From: Rostrohypoxylon terebratum
Taxonomy: Eukaryota > Ascomycota > Sordariomycetes > Xylariales > Hypoxylaceae
Direction: 5' to 3'
NCBI GenBank assembly: GCA_022497145.1
Contig: MU385943.1
Coordinates: 1-64,000 of the forward strand
DNA length: 64,000 nucleotides
Shown: piece by piece, positions 55,367-64,000 of the stretch
How the letters are laid out: each line of letters begins with the position of its first letter
How positions within the stretch are numbered: the stretch's first letter is position 1
Position numbers and translations under genes: made by a program
The notes under the pieces: generated by a model
What the model saw: only the letters and a program-made list of their open reading frames with translations
What the model was told of the DNA's origin: nothing
The model's database searches: none

Positions 55367-57450
55367 CTACGAGAAGGGGCTGTAGAGCCAATTGTTGTCA
55401 TATTGGCCCAGCCACAAGGAGAAGGGGTATTGAAGACTCTCTTCTTGATCTGACAAGTCTGGACTGAGAGCAGGATCGTTGTTAAATTGAGCATTCTGGT
55501 TTGCACCGTTATCAGAATTATCTTCTCCGTTGTATTCGGAAGGCAAGGATTCTTGATCTTGAGTGATAGGTGATTCACTATGCGCGGAGGGACGATGGCC
55601 TTCGCCAGCTCCAGCAGAAATTGATGTGGCAGAGTCTTCCAGATTACCCCGCCCAGGTATGATCGTCTGTTCATCGTTATCTTCTACATCGGAGAATTCT
55701 GCCTGCCTCAGTAGGCTATGGATTGCGAGCCGTTGTCTGGTTTTCGCAGCTGCCGAAAGCTGTTCTTCGGAGTCGCTAGTGGACTTACTAGCGGTGGCGT
55801 AGGATAGCGGGGAAGGGGTATGACCCCGCTGAGAAAATGACCTAACGGAGCGCTGCATTTCCTCAATTATAGGGCGGACGAGCACTGAGGTTCCATAGAA
55901 GCGTTTCAAGGCGATTAGGCATAAATCGACTCTACTAGTAGCAAATTCCGGGCTGGGGCGATCTTCGATCGTACCGAAGCGTGATATGAAAAGCAGAAGA
56001 CGCGCAGCATGATAGGCGCAAATGGCTACATCGAACTCCAGTAAAGGACAATCCGTGCTTTGTTGATTGAGGTTGGTTAGAATGTCAATAATTGACAGCG
56101 AATGTTTGAGACAATATCGCTCTGCTGTCGTAATGTCGCCAAGATCAATGGCGTGAAGTACCACAGAAGGCGCAGCTTCGGGATAGCCATTCAACAATAT
56201 TCGATACAGATCGCAGTGACTTTGATGCCATGAAACGATGGCCAAGACTCGTCGGGGTAGCCAGGGATTTCCTAGTAGCTCGGCGATCTGATGAGGCGAT
56301 AACTCCGTGCCGTCTAGCATTGTCGAGCCAACTTCGGTCAAACTTTGCTGAAAGTCCCGAATGAGTTTAGGGAGCAAAGGGTAGGGTTGTTCGCAAAGCG
56401 CCACTGCCCTCGTGAATTTCATAATGTCTCTCCGAACGTTCTCTAATCGCACATGGAGACTGTACGATCCATGGTCCCCAGGTTGATCAACGTCACTGAA
56501 GTCTTCTTCTGAGCTCGGCAGTTGGAGGTAGATGCTTTCGAAAGGACAAAGCTCAAACTCAGGAAGTCCAACAGAGAAGTATCTCTCTATGATTTTCAAA
56601 GACCACACAATCCGCCGTCGTACTTCCTTGGCGACAGGGTCGAGATCCTGCCGCTCGTGATTCAGGCGCATAGCGGCAGCAGAGCGAGCTGCAATGGCTA
56701 TAAGCATAAAGGCTCTTTGAAAGCGGCTAGTTTCCATTCGGTAGTGTATAATTAGAAGTAGAGCCTGTAAACGTGGTATTGTCGGAGACTCAATATGCTG
56801 CCAGATATATTGTTCCGATTCTTGAATCCAGACAGGCGCATCTTCTAGATTCTGCGCCATGTAGAGGGAAGTCATGGCGCAGATGGCTAGAACCAAGACT
56901 TTATGTTGCGCGCCATCCCTACATCTTCTCTTAGTTGATGCGGGGTGCAAAAATGCAAATGACGGCATAGGATAAATCTTCTCGAAGAAAATGTCAACAA
57001 GAGTTAACATCCCTTCCGATATAGCGACCGTGCCATCCTCTTCATCTTCCTCAAGAGATGAAGCGGACAGCAAGCTCAAAGCCGGCCGCTTAGGGGTTGG
57101 ATAGACGCATGCGCGCCCTCGACGCTTGCAATTGGAGCATCGCGGCGTTGTGCCCGAACATTTTATCTTGGATTCACGACAGGTTGCGCAAGCTCGAACA
57201 CCTCGCAATCTCCGCGGCACACTTAACGGAATAGACTTTGAAGCGAATGAGCAATCCAGCCCGAGTCGTTCACAATTCCCGCAATTTCCAGGCCGTTTAT
57301 CACATTTGACCTATGACGTGGTTCCAGTGTGAGCAATGTGAGGAGAGGTGGATTTTACGCAACCCTTACCTTACGATGCCGGCACTGAGCGCAGGTTCCA
57401 GGAGTTAATGACGAGCTTGTTGCATTGAAACAAGTAACACGGGCTTCCAT
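55367..57450 (-). CDS. transcription factor with two tandem Zn2Cys6 clusters
   Basis: Two exons (57450-57370 and 57310-55367) across a 59-bp intron (GTAAGG donor, CATAG acceptor) encode 674 residues. The intron lies within the first zinc cluster. Cluster 1: C20-x2-C23-x6-C30-x6-C37-x2-C40-x6-C47. Cluster 2, 20 residues later: C68-x2-C71-x6-C78-x6-C85-x2-C88-x6-C95. Both have perfect spacing and basic residues (CRHRKVKC and CRESKIKC). A fungal-type middle homology region follows (about 140-500, with LQALLLIIHYRMETSRFQRAF and a MRLNHERQ segment), then an acidic, serine-rich tail likely to be an activation region. Most family members have one cluster. Reading only the uninterrupted frame, from a GTG near 57220, would miss cluster 1. 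It is convergent with the GH3 gene. Confidence 0.9.
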
Positions 57451-58178
57451 TACGGTATAACAGTTCGTTCCACACAGGTGATGGATCCTTCTACTATTCC
57501 TTTTCGAAGGTGAGATTCTAGTCACCACCAAGCCGAACTTGATGAGCGACACGCCCTGCGTTGACCGAGGTAAAGGGTATGATTATCGCTTATGTAATGA
57601 AAAGCCATATAGAGGAGCCAGCCATAATATCTATAGGTAAACGAGCTATCTCATAAACAATCATAGCTTGACGAGCTTCAGATGACCCGACAAGAAGTTG
57701 GGATGCAAAAAGAAGTACGAATTACAGCTTTGGGAGAAGTGGAAAGCTTGATACATGTTGCTTAATGGGAAAAGAACTTGGGGGAGACTTGGAAGACTTG
57801 GAGACTTGGAGAATGCAAGTTCAATTTCGGATCAGCCTCCGCGGGGAAGACCCTAGCCCCTAGCCCCCCTGCCCCCCAGCCGGCTGCCCCCCTAGCCCCT
57901 ATGGCGTGCTCGAGTTAATGACTAAGCTTAATAGTAGTCAGCTTTTACGTAATACTCTAACAAAAGAAAGCCATTACGTCATTCCTGAGTCAACACATTA
58001 CTTAGTCATCATTTCTCCAATAATATTTGTCATTCTGTCATTCTGTCATTCAATCTTAGGTAATCTGGTTCTCTTACTAGTAACATTGAATTTATTTCAC
58101 TTTTTCCTCATTATCATAATAATCCAATGAACCATTCGAGGTCATATGAAGCGGTTAGCAGTCTATCAAAAAGCATTC
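57451..58178. other. intergenic
   Basis: About 730 bases holding the promoter of the regulator and the 3' region of the sulfatase gene. It includes direct GACTTGGA repeats near 57787-57815 and the C-rich tract described next. Confidence 0.55.
57851..57900 (-). repeat. C-rich tract (G-rich on minus strand), possible G-quadruplex
   Basis: Repeated CCCTAGCCCCTAGCCCCCC-type runs; on the minus strand this gives at least five G-runs of four or more separated by short loops. Confidence 0.7.
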
Positions 58179-59741
58179 TCATAGCCTGCTCGAAACATGA
58201 GATTGAAGGTCAATAGGCGTCGTTGGATGAACCGGCTCATCACCAATTTCCTGCATCTTCCGCTCCAACAAGCGCGTCATATCCTTGATAACCTGCTGGT
58301 ACTCCGGCTCGTTATACACGTTGAACAGTTCCAACGGGTCGCGCTCGCAATCAAACAGTTCCCATTCCTTCTCATCCTCTGCTCCGGGCCTCGCTCCAGA
58401 TACTCCCAGGTGCTCATTATACCAATAAATTAGCTTATATCTCTGATCGCGCACGCCGTAGTGTGCTCTGGCTTCGTGGATGATGTCGTTGTGCATCCAG
58501 TAACGGTGATACGCGACCTGTTGCCAGTCCGATGGCGTCTTCCCTCTCAACAAGTCCCGGAATGACACTCCCTGCATGTAATTCGGCATCGGGAGCTGAG
58601 CAAAATCAAGCCACGTCGGCGCGAAGTCGACATTGCAGATAATGTCATTGCATACGGAACCCTTGGCGATCTCGGCGGGGTACTTGATTAAGAATGGCAT
58701 CTGGAAGGACTCTTCGTACATGAAACGCTTGTCGAACCATCCGTGCTCTCCAAGGAAGAATCCTTGATCAGATGTGTATATCACGATGGTGTTCTCGGTG
58801 AGACCGTTTTGATCGAGATAATCTAGCATCCGCCCGACGTTATCATCGACCGACTGGATGACGCGAAGGTATCGCTGCATGTAGCGCTGGAACTTGAACT
58901 CGGCCAACTCACTCCTACTCTTAAACGTGAACACAGTACCGTCTTCCTTATCAATGAGCCTTGTCGCATCGATAGGGATCTTCCGTTGGCTTGAGCCTGA
59001 TTCTTGGACTACTCGTTCGCCCACCCTACTCCCGCCATCCGGTTGGACGAGCCCGAGATCTTGATACGTCAAGTCCTCAGCTACGCGCATCTTGGCTACT
59101 TTCGCCGCCTTTGCTCGATTCTTATAGTCATCCGTGAACGTCTCCGGTACTCTGATCGGCTTATCGGCGTACAGATGTTTGTGCTTGTCATCGCACTCCC
59201 AAGACCTATGCGGAGCTTTGTGATGGCACATGACGAAGAACGGCTTGCCAGTTTCACGAGTCTCCGTGATGAAATTGAGACATTTATCAGTTATGATATC
59301 CGTCACATACCCCGACTCAATCTTTTCGCCCTGTGGTTCGATGAACTCGGGATCCCAGTAGTCACCTTGTCCCGGCAGAACAGACCAATAGTCAAATCCG
59401 GTAGGTTCATGTGCCGGACCTTCTCCCATATGCCATTTTCCAACCATCGCAGTGTTATAGCCTCCAGTACGCAGATGCTTGGCGACGTTAGGCAAGTGCT
59501 TATTGATGCTATCATTCAGAGTCATCACCCCATTGACGTGATTGTGTGTGCCTGTCAGGATAGCCGCGCGAGATGGCGTACAGATTGAGTTTGTCACATA
59601 GCAGTGATTGAATTTCATACCCTCGGAAGCTAGTCTGTCAATATTCGGAGTGTGGTTGATTCCAGCCCCATAGCAATTTATTGCTTTGGAGGCATGGTCA
59701 TCAGCCATGATGAAGATGATATTTGGTCTTTGAGATCCCAT
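58179..59741 (-). CDS. intronless type I sulfatase
   Basis: Single exon, 520 residues, ATG at 59741, no signal peptide, so likely cytosolic. The N-terminus PNIIFIMADDHASKAINCYG holds the metal-binding D14/D15. The sulfatase signature CTPSRAAILTG (C54 is the residue converted to formylglycine) is intact. K102 in MVGKWHMG, H in CHHKAPHRSWE and the metal ligands in YTSDQGFFLGEHGWFDKRFMYEE complete the alkaline-phosphatase-fold site. The best match is the group that includes bacterial and fungal arylsulfatase/N-acetylglucosamine-6-sulfatase-like enzymes; the substrate is not certain. Cytosolic fungal sulfatases release sulfate from imported sulfate esters. The lack of introns and bacterial-like sequence raise the possibility of old horizontal transfer, but this was not tested. 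Confidence 0.92.
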   Translation of the reverse strand: MGSQRPNIIFIMADDHASKAINCYGAGINHTPNIDRLASEGMKFNHCYVTNSICTPSRAAILTGTHNHVNGVMTLNDSINKHLPNVAKHLRTGGYNTAMVGKWHMGEGPAHEPTGFDYWSVLPGQGDYWDPEFIEPQGEKIESGYVTDIITDKCLNFITETRETGKPFFVMCHHKAPHRSWECDDKHKHLYADKPIRVPETFTDDYKNRAKAAKVAKMRVAEDLTYQDLGLVQPDGGSRVGERVVQESGSSQRKIPIDATRLIDKEDGTVFTFKSRSELAEFKFQRYMQRYLRVIQSVDDNVGRMLDYLDQNGLTENTIVIYTSDQGFFLGEHGWFDKRFMYEESFQMPFLIKYPAEIAKGSVCNDIICNVDFAPTWLDFAQLPMPNYMQGVSFRDLLRGKTPSDWQQVAYHRYWMHNDIIHEARAHYGVRDQRYKLIYWYNEHLGVSGARPGAEDEKEWELFDCERDPLELFNVYNEPEYQQVIKDMTRLLERKMQEIGDEPVHPTTPIDLQSHVSSRL

Positions 59742-60366
59742 GATGCCTTGTATCCGTTGCCGACGACGGTTTCGATCAAACCAAGGTAAAATATCTTAAA
59801 AGCAAAGTAAGTAGATAGAATGAGAGAACTTTTCGCCAGCTCAAAAGACAGGTGAGTTTTAAAGGTCTAGTATGACAAAATAAGAGAGGCCCCCTCCCCG
59901 ATCCCTCGACCGATCCGTCTATTACGTGGGGGCAAACGACGGCTGCTTCCCTGAATGCACCAGCAGCAAGGCCAAAGCTCTACCATGCTACTTACCTAGT
60001 AGTCAGGAGACATAACTGTTCTGGTGAAATGTGGTTCATCAATGTTAACATCGGAGCGAGTGAGTGGGTCTAGAATCCGACTACCGAATCCACACTCGGT
60101 AGTCGGTCTATGTTACCAAAATGATCTAGGTCGTCAGGGATGTTATACGATAGAGTGGTTATTTCACCCTTGACTATTCTCGAGGAGACAAAGTCGACCG
60201 ATAAGTCCGGGATCTCATTGATCAAACAAGATGGAAAAGATGGAATGCTAATTGATGTTTCACCCATGCTACTCTTTACCTTGTAGGTTATTTTGAGTAG
60301 AATAATACTTTCCCTAGTTCTCGATACCAGTGTTGAATGCTTTGCTTTACCTGATAATTATCCACC
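59742..60366. other. intergenic
   Basis: About 625 bases between two minus-strand genes. Frames are short and not protein-like. Confidence 0.6.
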
Positions 60367-61621
60367 CTAATCTACACCATCCTCGTCCCGTGCAGAGACT
60401 TTGACTCCCTCCTTAACATCTAACTTCTCGAATTGCTCGCGGGCTTCTCGGTATTCCTCATCCTTGCTTACTTGCCCTACCTCTGTCGCGGCCCCCGGTA
60501 TTTCCTTCTTAGTCGCTTCAATAGCAGCTGGCTTCAGTGATCCATCTTCGTTCACGTCTTCCTTGAGGTATAATGTGAAGACGATGACTAGGTACGGTTG
60601 ATCGGTGGAGCGATTCCGCAGCACGTACCTAAGGGTGTGTGAGCGCTTCGGGTTGGACCTAAATGCAAGACGGCGATGTGATGAGAAAGGATAAATTCAA
60701 CGCGATAGAGGGAGATATAAGAAATACGACCAAATGTCGTGGATTATATTACCTTAAGCTCTGACCATCCCAGTATTTGATGATCGGTAAGGTGAATCCC
60801 GGCAAGCGTAGACTGAACTCATTGAAATCCAGGTACGGATTGAAGAAGTCGAGGCAGTAGGTTTTTCCGTATTGGTATACCCATCTGCTCTTATTGGCAG
60901 GCTTTAGCGCCCATTTCATCCGCTCCTTCGCTGTCGCTGGAGCGCCGACATCTCGTCGTTCTTTCAACCCGCTCTCGTCACCGCCTTCCTCAAACCAGAG
61001 TCCTCCCTTTTCTGGGTTAACGTCCCCTGTTCCCACATGAATAGAATTGAAAGATGATAAAGCAGGTCCATATAGATATGGTTGATCAGCGTACGCATCT
61101 CCCTCGAGACCAGGATCAATCCACCACTTCACAATATTCATGGCATAGCTGAATCCGGGCGGGAGGCGATCGCGGATAGGGTGGTCAAAATCATTGCCGA
61201 ATTGTAGATCCTCTCCCGAGATTCCGAATGCCGATTCCACGTCGGATTCCTCGGTGGGTTCTGTGGATGATGACCTGGATGATGAGGGAACCTCCGAAGA
61301 CCTGGATGTAGACGAAGATCTGGATGGTTCGGTAGAAGGTGTCTTAGATTTAGAGCTAGTAATAGGCTTCTTTGGCGTGAAGCGGATAGCTATGCTGTAC
61401 TGATCCTTGTTGGTAGCATGAGGCTCTTGAGAGAAGTATGGCGATGTATTTGGTGAGTTCTTGGGCAATCCATGGTAATTTTGAACGCGTACGTTTAGCT
61501 CGGCATCCATTAACCTAGTGCTGATCTTGACCGGTTCGTGCGAGTTGACTGGAACTATCACATGCTGATCTAGGTCATAATCGGACCCAGCGGTCACTCT
61601 AATAATATACTTATCCGCCAT
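60367..61621 (-). CDS. DUF1769 family protein
   Basis: Two exons (61621-60753 and 60658-60367) across a 94-bp intron (GTAATA donor, TTTAG acceptor) give 386 residues. The conserved N-terminus (MADKYIIRVTAGSDYDLDQH) leads to LNVRVQNYHGLP and DQYSIAIRFTPKKPI, hallmarks of this fungal family of unknown function. A serine-rich low-complexity stretch (about 95-125) separates this from a second conserved part, including FSYAMNIVKWWIDPGLEGD and LDFFNPYLDFNEFSLRLPG (about 165-285). The second exon adds RSNPKRSHTLRYVLRNRS and a charged tail. No signal peptide; cytosolic or peripheral. In the family the two conserved parts form one domain, so the serine stretch is probably a loop insert. Function unknown. 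Confidence 0.85.
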
Positions 61622-62360
61622 GTTTTGCCCGAAACTTGCTGCTTATAGATTCATTTGAGCACAGCTCGTATGAAAGTGCCCCTACGAAGGAAGGATGAAT
61701 GTCTGGAGTGTCGATATCAAACTCTTGTGATGGATCCCTAAGGGCCGAAGTAGCCCAGCTCTACCGCGTACGCGCCGGGTAGCAAGATTTGAGCCAATAA
61801 AAGACGGGAAAGACAGGGGGCAATAAACGAGTGATGATAGTGTGCTAGCAAGGTGGCTAATAATACAACGAATAAAAATAACAATAATCGAGTATATACT
61901 GGGTAAATACGCAAGTTCACGTGGAAGAAGATAATAACAAAGAAGAGTCAAAAGATCAGGAAGTCTTTGTTGAAGAAAGATTCGAGGCTTACTTCGTATT
62001 TGGTTTCAAATTTGTACTCTGGATGATTGTGGATGACGTCGCTAGCCGATGGAGTCCAGGGTCTTACTGCACGGATCACATCTTATTTGATGGAGACGCC
62101 GGTTCCCCTAAACCACTAAACCACTGAAACTTGCTCCATGTATATTGTACTTCGGTAACACTGACATTGGACCTACATACCTCTCAACATTCTAGTTCCT
62201 ATTGAAACTTGTAGTGTGTGGTCACTCCGAAGTTTGGATAGAAAATGAGCCTACTAAACTAAGAATAAATGTGTAGTTCACCGATAATAAATGTAAGTGT
62301 GCCCAAAATATCTATGTACTTGAAATTGATATATATACGTGAGAGGTAAATTTGATGGTT
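61622..62360. other. intergenic
   Basis: About 740 bases, AT-rich, with the promoter of the DUF1769 gene and the 3' region of the F-box gene. A short run of AATAACAAT near 61867-61890 is the only simple-sequence tract. Confidence 0.6.
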
Positions 62361-63830
62361 TTACTTTGGCACGAGGAATTGGTCGATGTCGACTCTCTCA
62401 AAGAAACTGATGTGGCCGAAACCAACCCAATACTGCGCCAAGCGATTGTGTGATAGTAAGAGTAGTTGAGATTCGATATACCGATCTGCAAAATGATTAG
62501 TGGGAAATCAAAGGTTCATGATTCAGTGTTGAGCTTATCTTACCATTATAGAAGCCCATGTGGGCTATGTGACCCTTACTCTTCACAACCCGGGAGCCTT
62601 CAAATGGTGGCCCGTGAGCCGTTTTGATGAATCCCTCCTCGCCAAGGTCATCGGCAACGAACGTATATTCGCCTCTCGGTACATTCGTGTCGCCGGTCAG
62701 TTTGATCGCCTCCAGCCGACCACGATAGACTCGTTCGTGCAAGAAGCGCTCCTTGAACTCCGGCTCTGTCTCATTTTCAAGCTGCGTCAGTGGGCCGCTT
62801 TCCCCGTCGTCATCATCAGGTTGATGGATCAACAGGAACTCGCAGCCGTGCCCACTATAGTCACCAACCCATATTCCCCTCCATGGCTTCTCCGCCGTTG
62901 GGGTGTATAAGACGGGATCTAAAGTCGAGTACGTCACTATTTCCTCAGCAAAATGTACCCCCAAAGTCGGTGGTCCCATCTCCATCCATTGCCTGATGCG
63001 AAAAATTTGATCGGATGCCTCAGAACGGTTTTGAGGCTGCCACATCCCTGATGTTGACTTTGTATAATCCAAAGATGTCGCGAGAGGATGGACTCCGGCA
63101 GGTCGACCGGTGACACGATGCCGCGCCGGAATCGCGGGTGGCGGCCAGACGTAGCCGTGGGGAAATTCATTCGTCATCCGGCCGAGCAGAGCTTGTTTGT
63201 TGAGTGGTTTCGCCAGGATAAAATTAGTAAACCGAGGGTCCGTCCCATTGTTCAGGCGCATTGGCTGTTCTGAATAGAAATGCCGCAAGGGCGGCGATGG
63301 TGACTTGCCGCGAGCTAGGTTTTCCAGGCTGTCAACATTAAGCTGGATAATAGGCTTGTCGAGATGCAATTTCACCACCGGTTCGAAATGGTGGATGTGC
63401 ACGTTTTGGTCAGCAATCCACGGCTCGCTGCCTTCTCTAGTTCGTGTAGAAACTAGTTGGTATCCCTCGATACAGCCTCGTCGCTCATCATAACGAATAA
63501 CAATCATCTGACCGGTCAATTCGTGATCGGAAAACCACAGCTTTTGCTTCGTTAAAAACCAATATGGGTCGTGTGATATGTAAAGCTCGCGCCAGCTTTT
63601 GCACGGGTATGGGGTGGTAATACGATTATTCGGAAGATTTGATAAAACGTGCCGTTTCCATTGCGAATCGGAATTTGCATGGTTGCGTAATACGCGACAG
63701 ACAAGAGAGACGACATTTAACTCCAGAGGAGTTAACCAGGAAAGTATCGCATCGATCAACTCGGAAGGGAGGTCGAGAAGAGGGGTTTTCTCGGGATGGC
63801 TGCTCGAAAACGACTTTGCGGGACTCGAGT
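62361..63830 (-). CDS. F-box protein, 5' end incomplete
   Basis: Two exons are clear: 63830-62544 and 62485-62361, split by a 58-bp intron (GTAAGA donor, TGCAG acceptor), giving about 470 residues. The last exon adds a conserved ending (DRYIESQLLLLSHNRLAQYW and then HISFFERVDIDQFL) absent from the single-frame reading. The F-box lies at the start (PLLDLPSELIDAILSWLTP, then LVCRVLRNHANSDSQWKRHV), followed by the C-terminal domain seen in fungal F-box proteins, with WRELYISHDPYWF, WMEMGPPTLGV and WRGIWVGDYSGHGCEFLL. F-box proteins recruit substrates to SCF ubiquitin ligases. No ATG is in frame; an acceptor with a CTAAC branch site precedes 63830, so a first exon lies upstream, probably beyond 64000. 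Confidence 0.85.
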
Positions 63831-64000
63831 CTAGAATTCACAGGTCAGTTAGGAGGAACTCGGAATCCATCCGGGGTTCCCGTGTTAACGAAGCCGGACA
63901 GGACGTGGTGATGATTTGCGGGATGCGGGATGGAGGCATGAATCCACGAACCTCGACTTGTTGATGTGCTTGTAATCCGTCGCTTGGACGGAAGGTCGAG
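63831..64000 (-). other. probable intron and 5' region of the F-box gene
   Basis: The minus strand shows a CTAAC branch-like site followed by TTCTAG at 63831. No clear donor or start codon is visible before the window edge. Confidence 0.45.

Overview
This window looks like nuclear DNA of a filamentous ascomycete (Pezizomycotina, most likely Sordariomycetes; the class is an inference). The introns are short (mostly 53-100 bp), start with GTRNGT-type sites and have CTRAC-type branch points. Genes sit on both strands and are separated by long AT-richer spacers. The protein families are typically fungal: Zn2Cys6 regulators, DUF3176, DUF1769, AA9, CE15, and an Rck2/Srk1 kinase with a fungal-type inserted loop. 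TTAGGG-type repeats are also present. No rRNA, tRNA, CRISPR array or bacterial-type operon was seen. Most genes are spliced, and the exon joins below were worked out by hand from splice sites and reading-frame continuity.

Layout. 0-8 kb: possible tail of a gene entering from the left, a secreted thaumatin-like protein, a small 4-Cys secreted protein, a LanC-like protein and a BuGZ-type zinc-finger protein. 8-23.6 kb: gene-poor, with only an orphan five-exon gene and a GH79 glucuronidase. 23.6-33 kb: Rck2/Srk1-type kinase, an orphan 423-aa gene, a secreted intradiol dioxygenase and a secreted subtilisin. 36.8-42 kb: ZIP metal transporter convergent with a CE15 glucuronoyl esterase, then an orphan low-complexity gene. 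42.8-49.6 kb: a segment bracketed by inward-pointing telomere-like repeats, holding an 871-bp inverted-repeat element, an AA9 LPMO, a DUF3176 membrane protein and a possible beta-propeller protein. 51-64 kb: a tiny four-exon gene, a GH3 glycosidase convergent with a transcription factor carrying two tandem Zn2Cys6 clusters, an intronless sulfatase, a DUF1769 protein and an F-box protein whose first exon is probably outside the window.

How the genes relate. GH79, CE15, AA9, GH3 and the extracellular intradiol dioxygenase are all secreted and fit plant cell-wall breakdown, especially glucuronoxylan, its ester links to lignin, cellulose and aromatic products. They are spread over 40 kb and do not form a tight cluster. 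The clearest local pairing is GH3 with the double-Zn2Cys6 regulator. The features most worth following up are that regulator, the CE15 enzyme with a substituted catalytic acid position, the inverted-repeat element beside telomere-like repeats, and a family of short perfect palindromes (TAGGTACCTA and TACCTAGGTA) that recur in the intergenic DNA.
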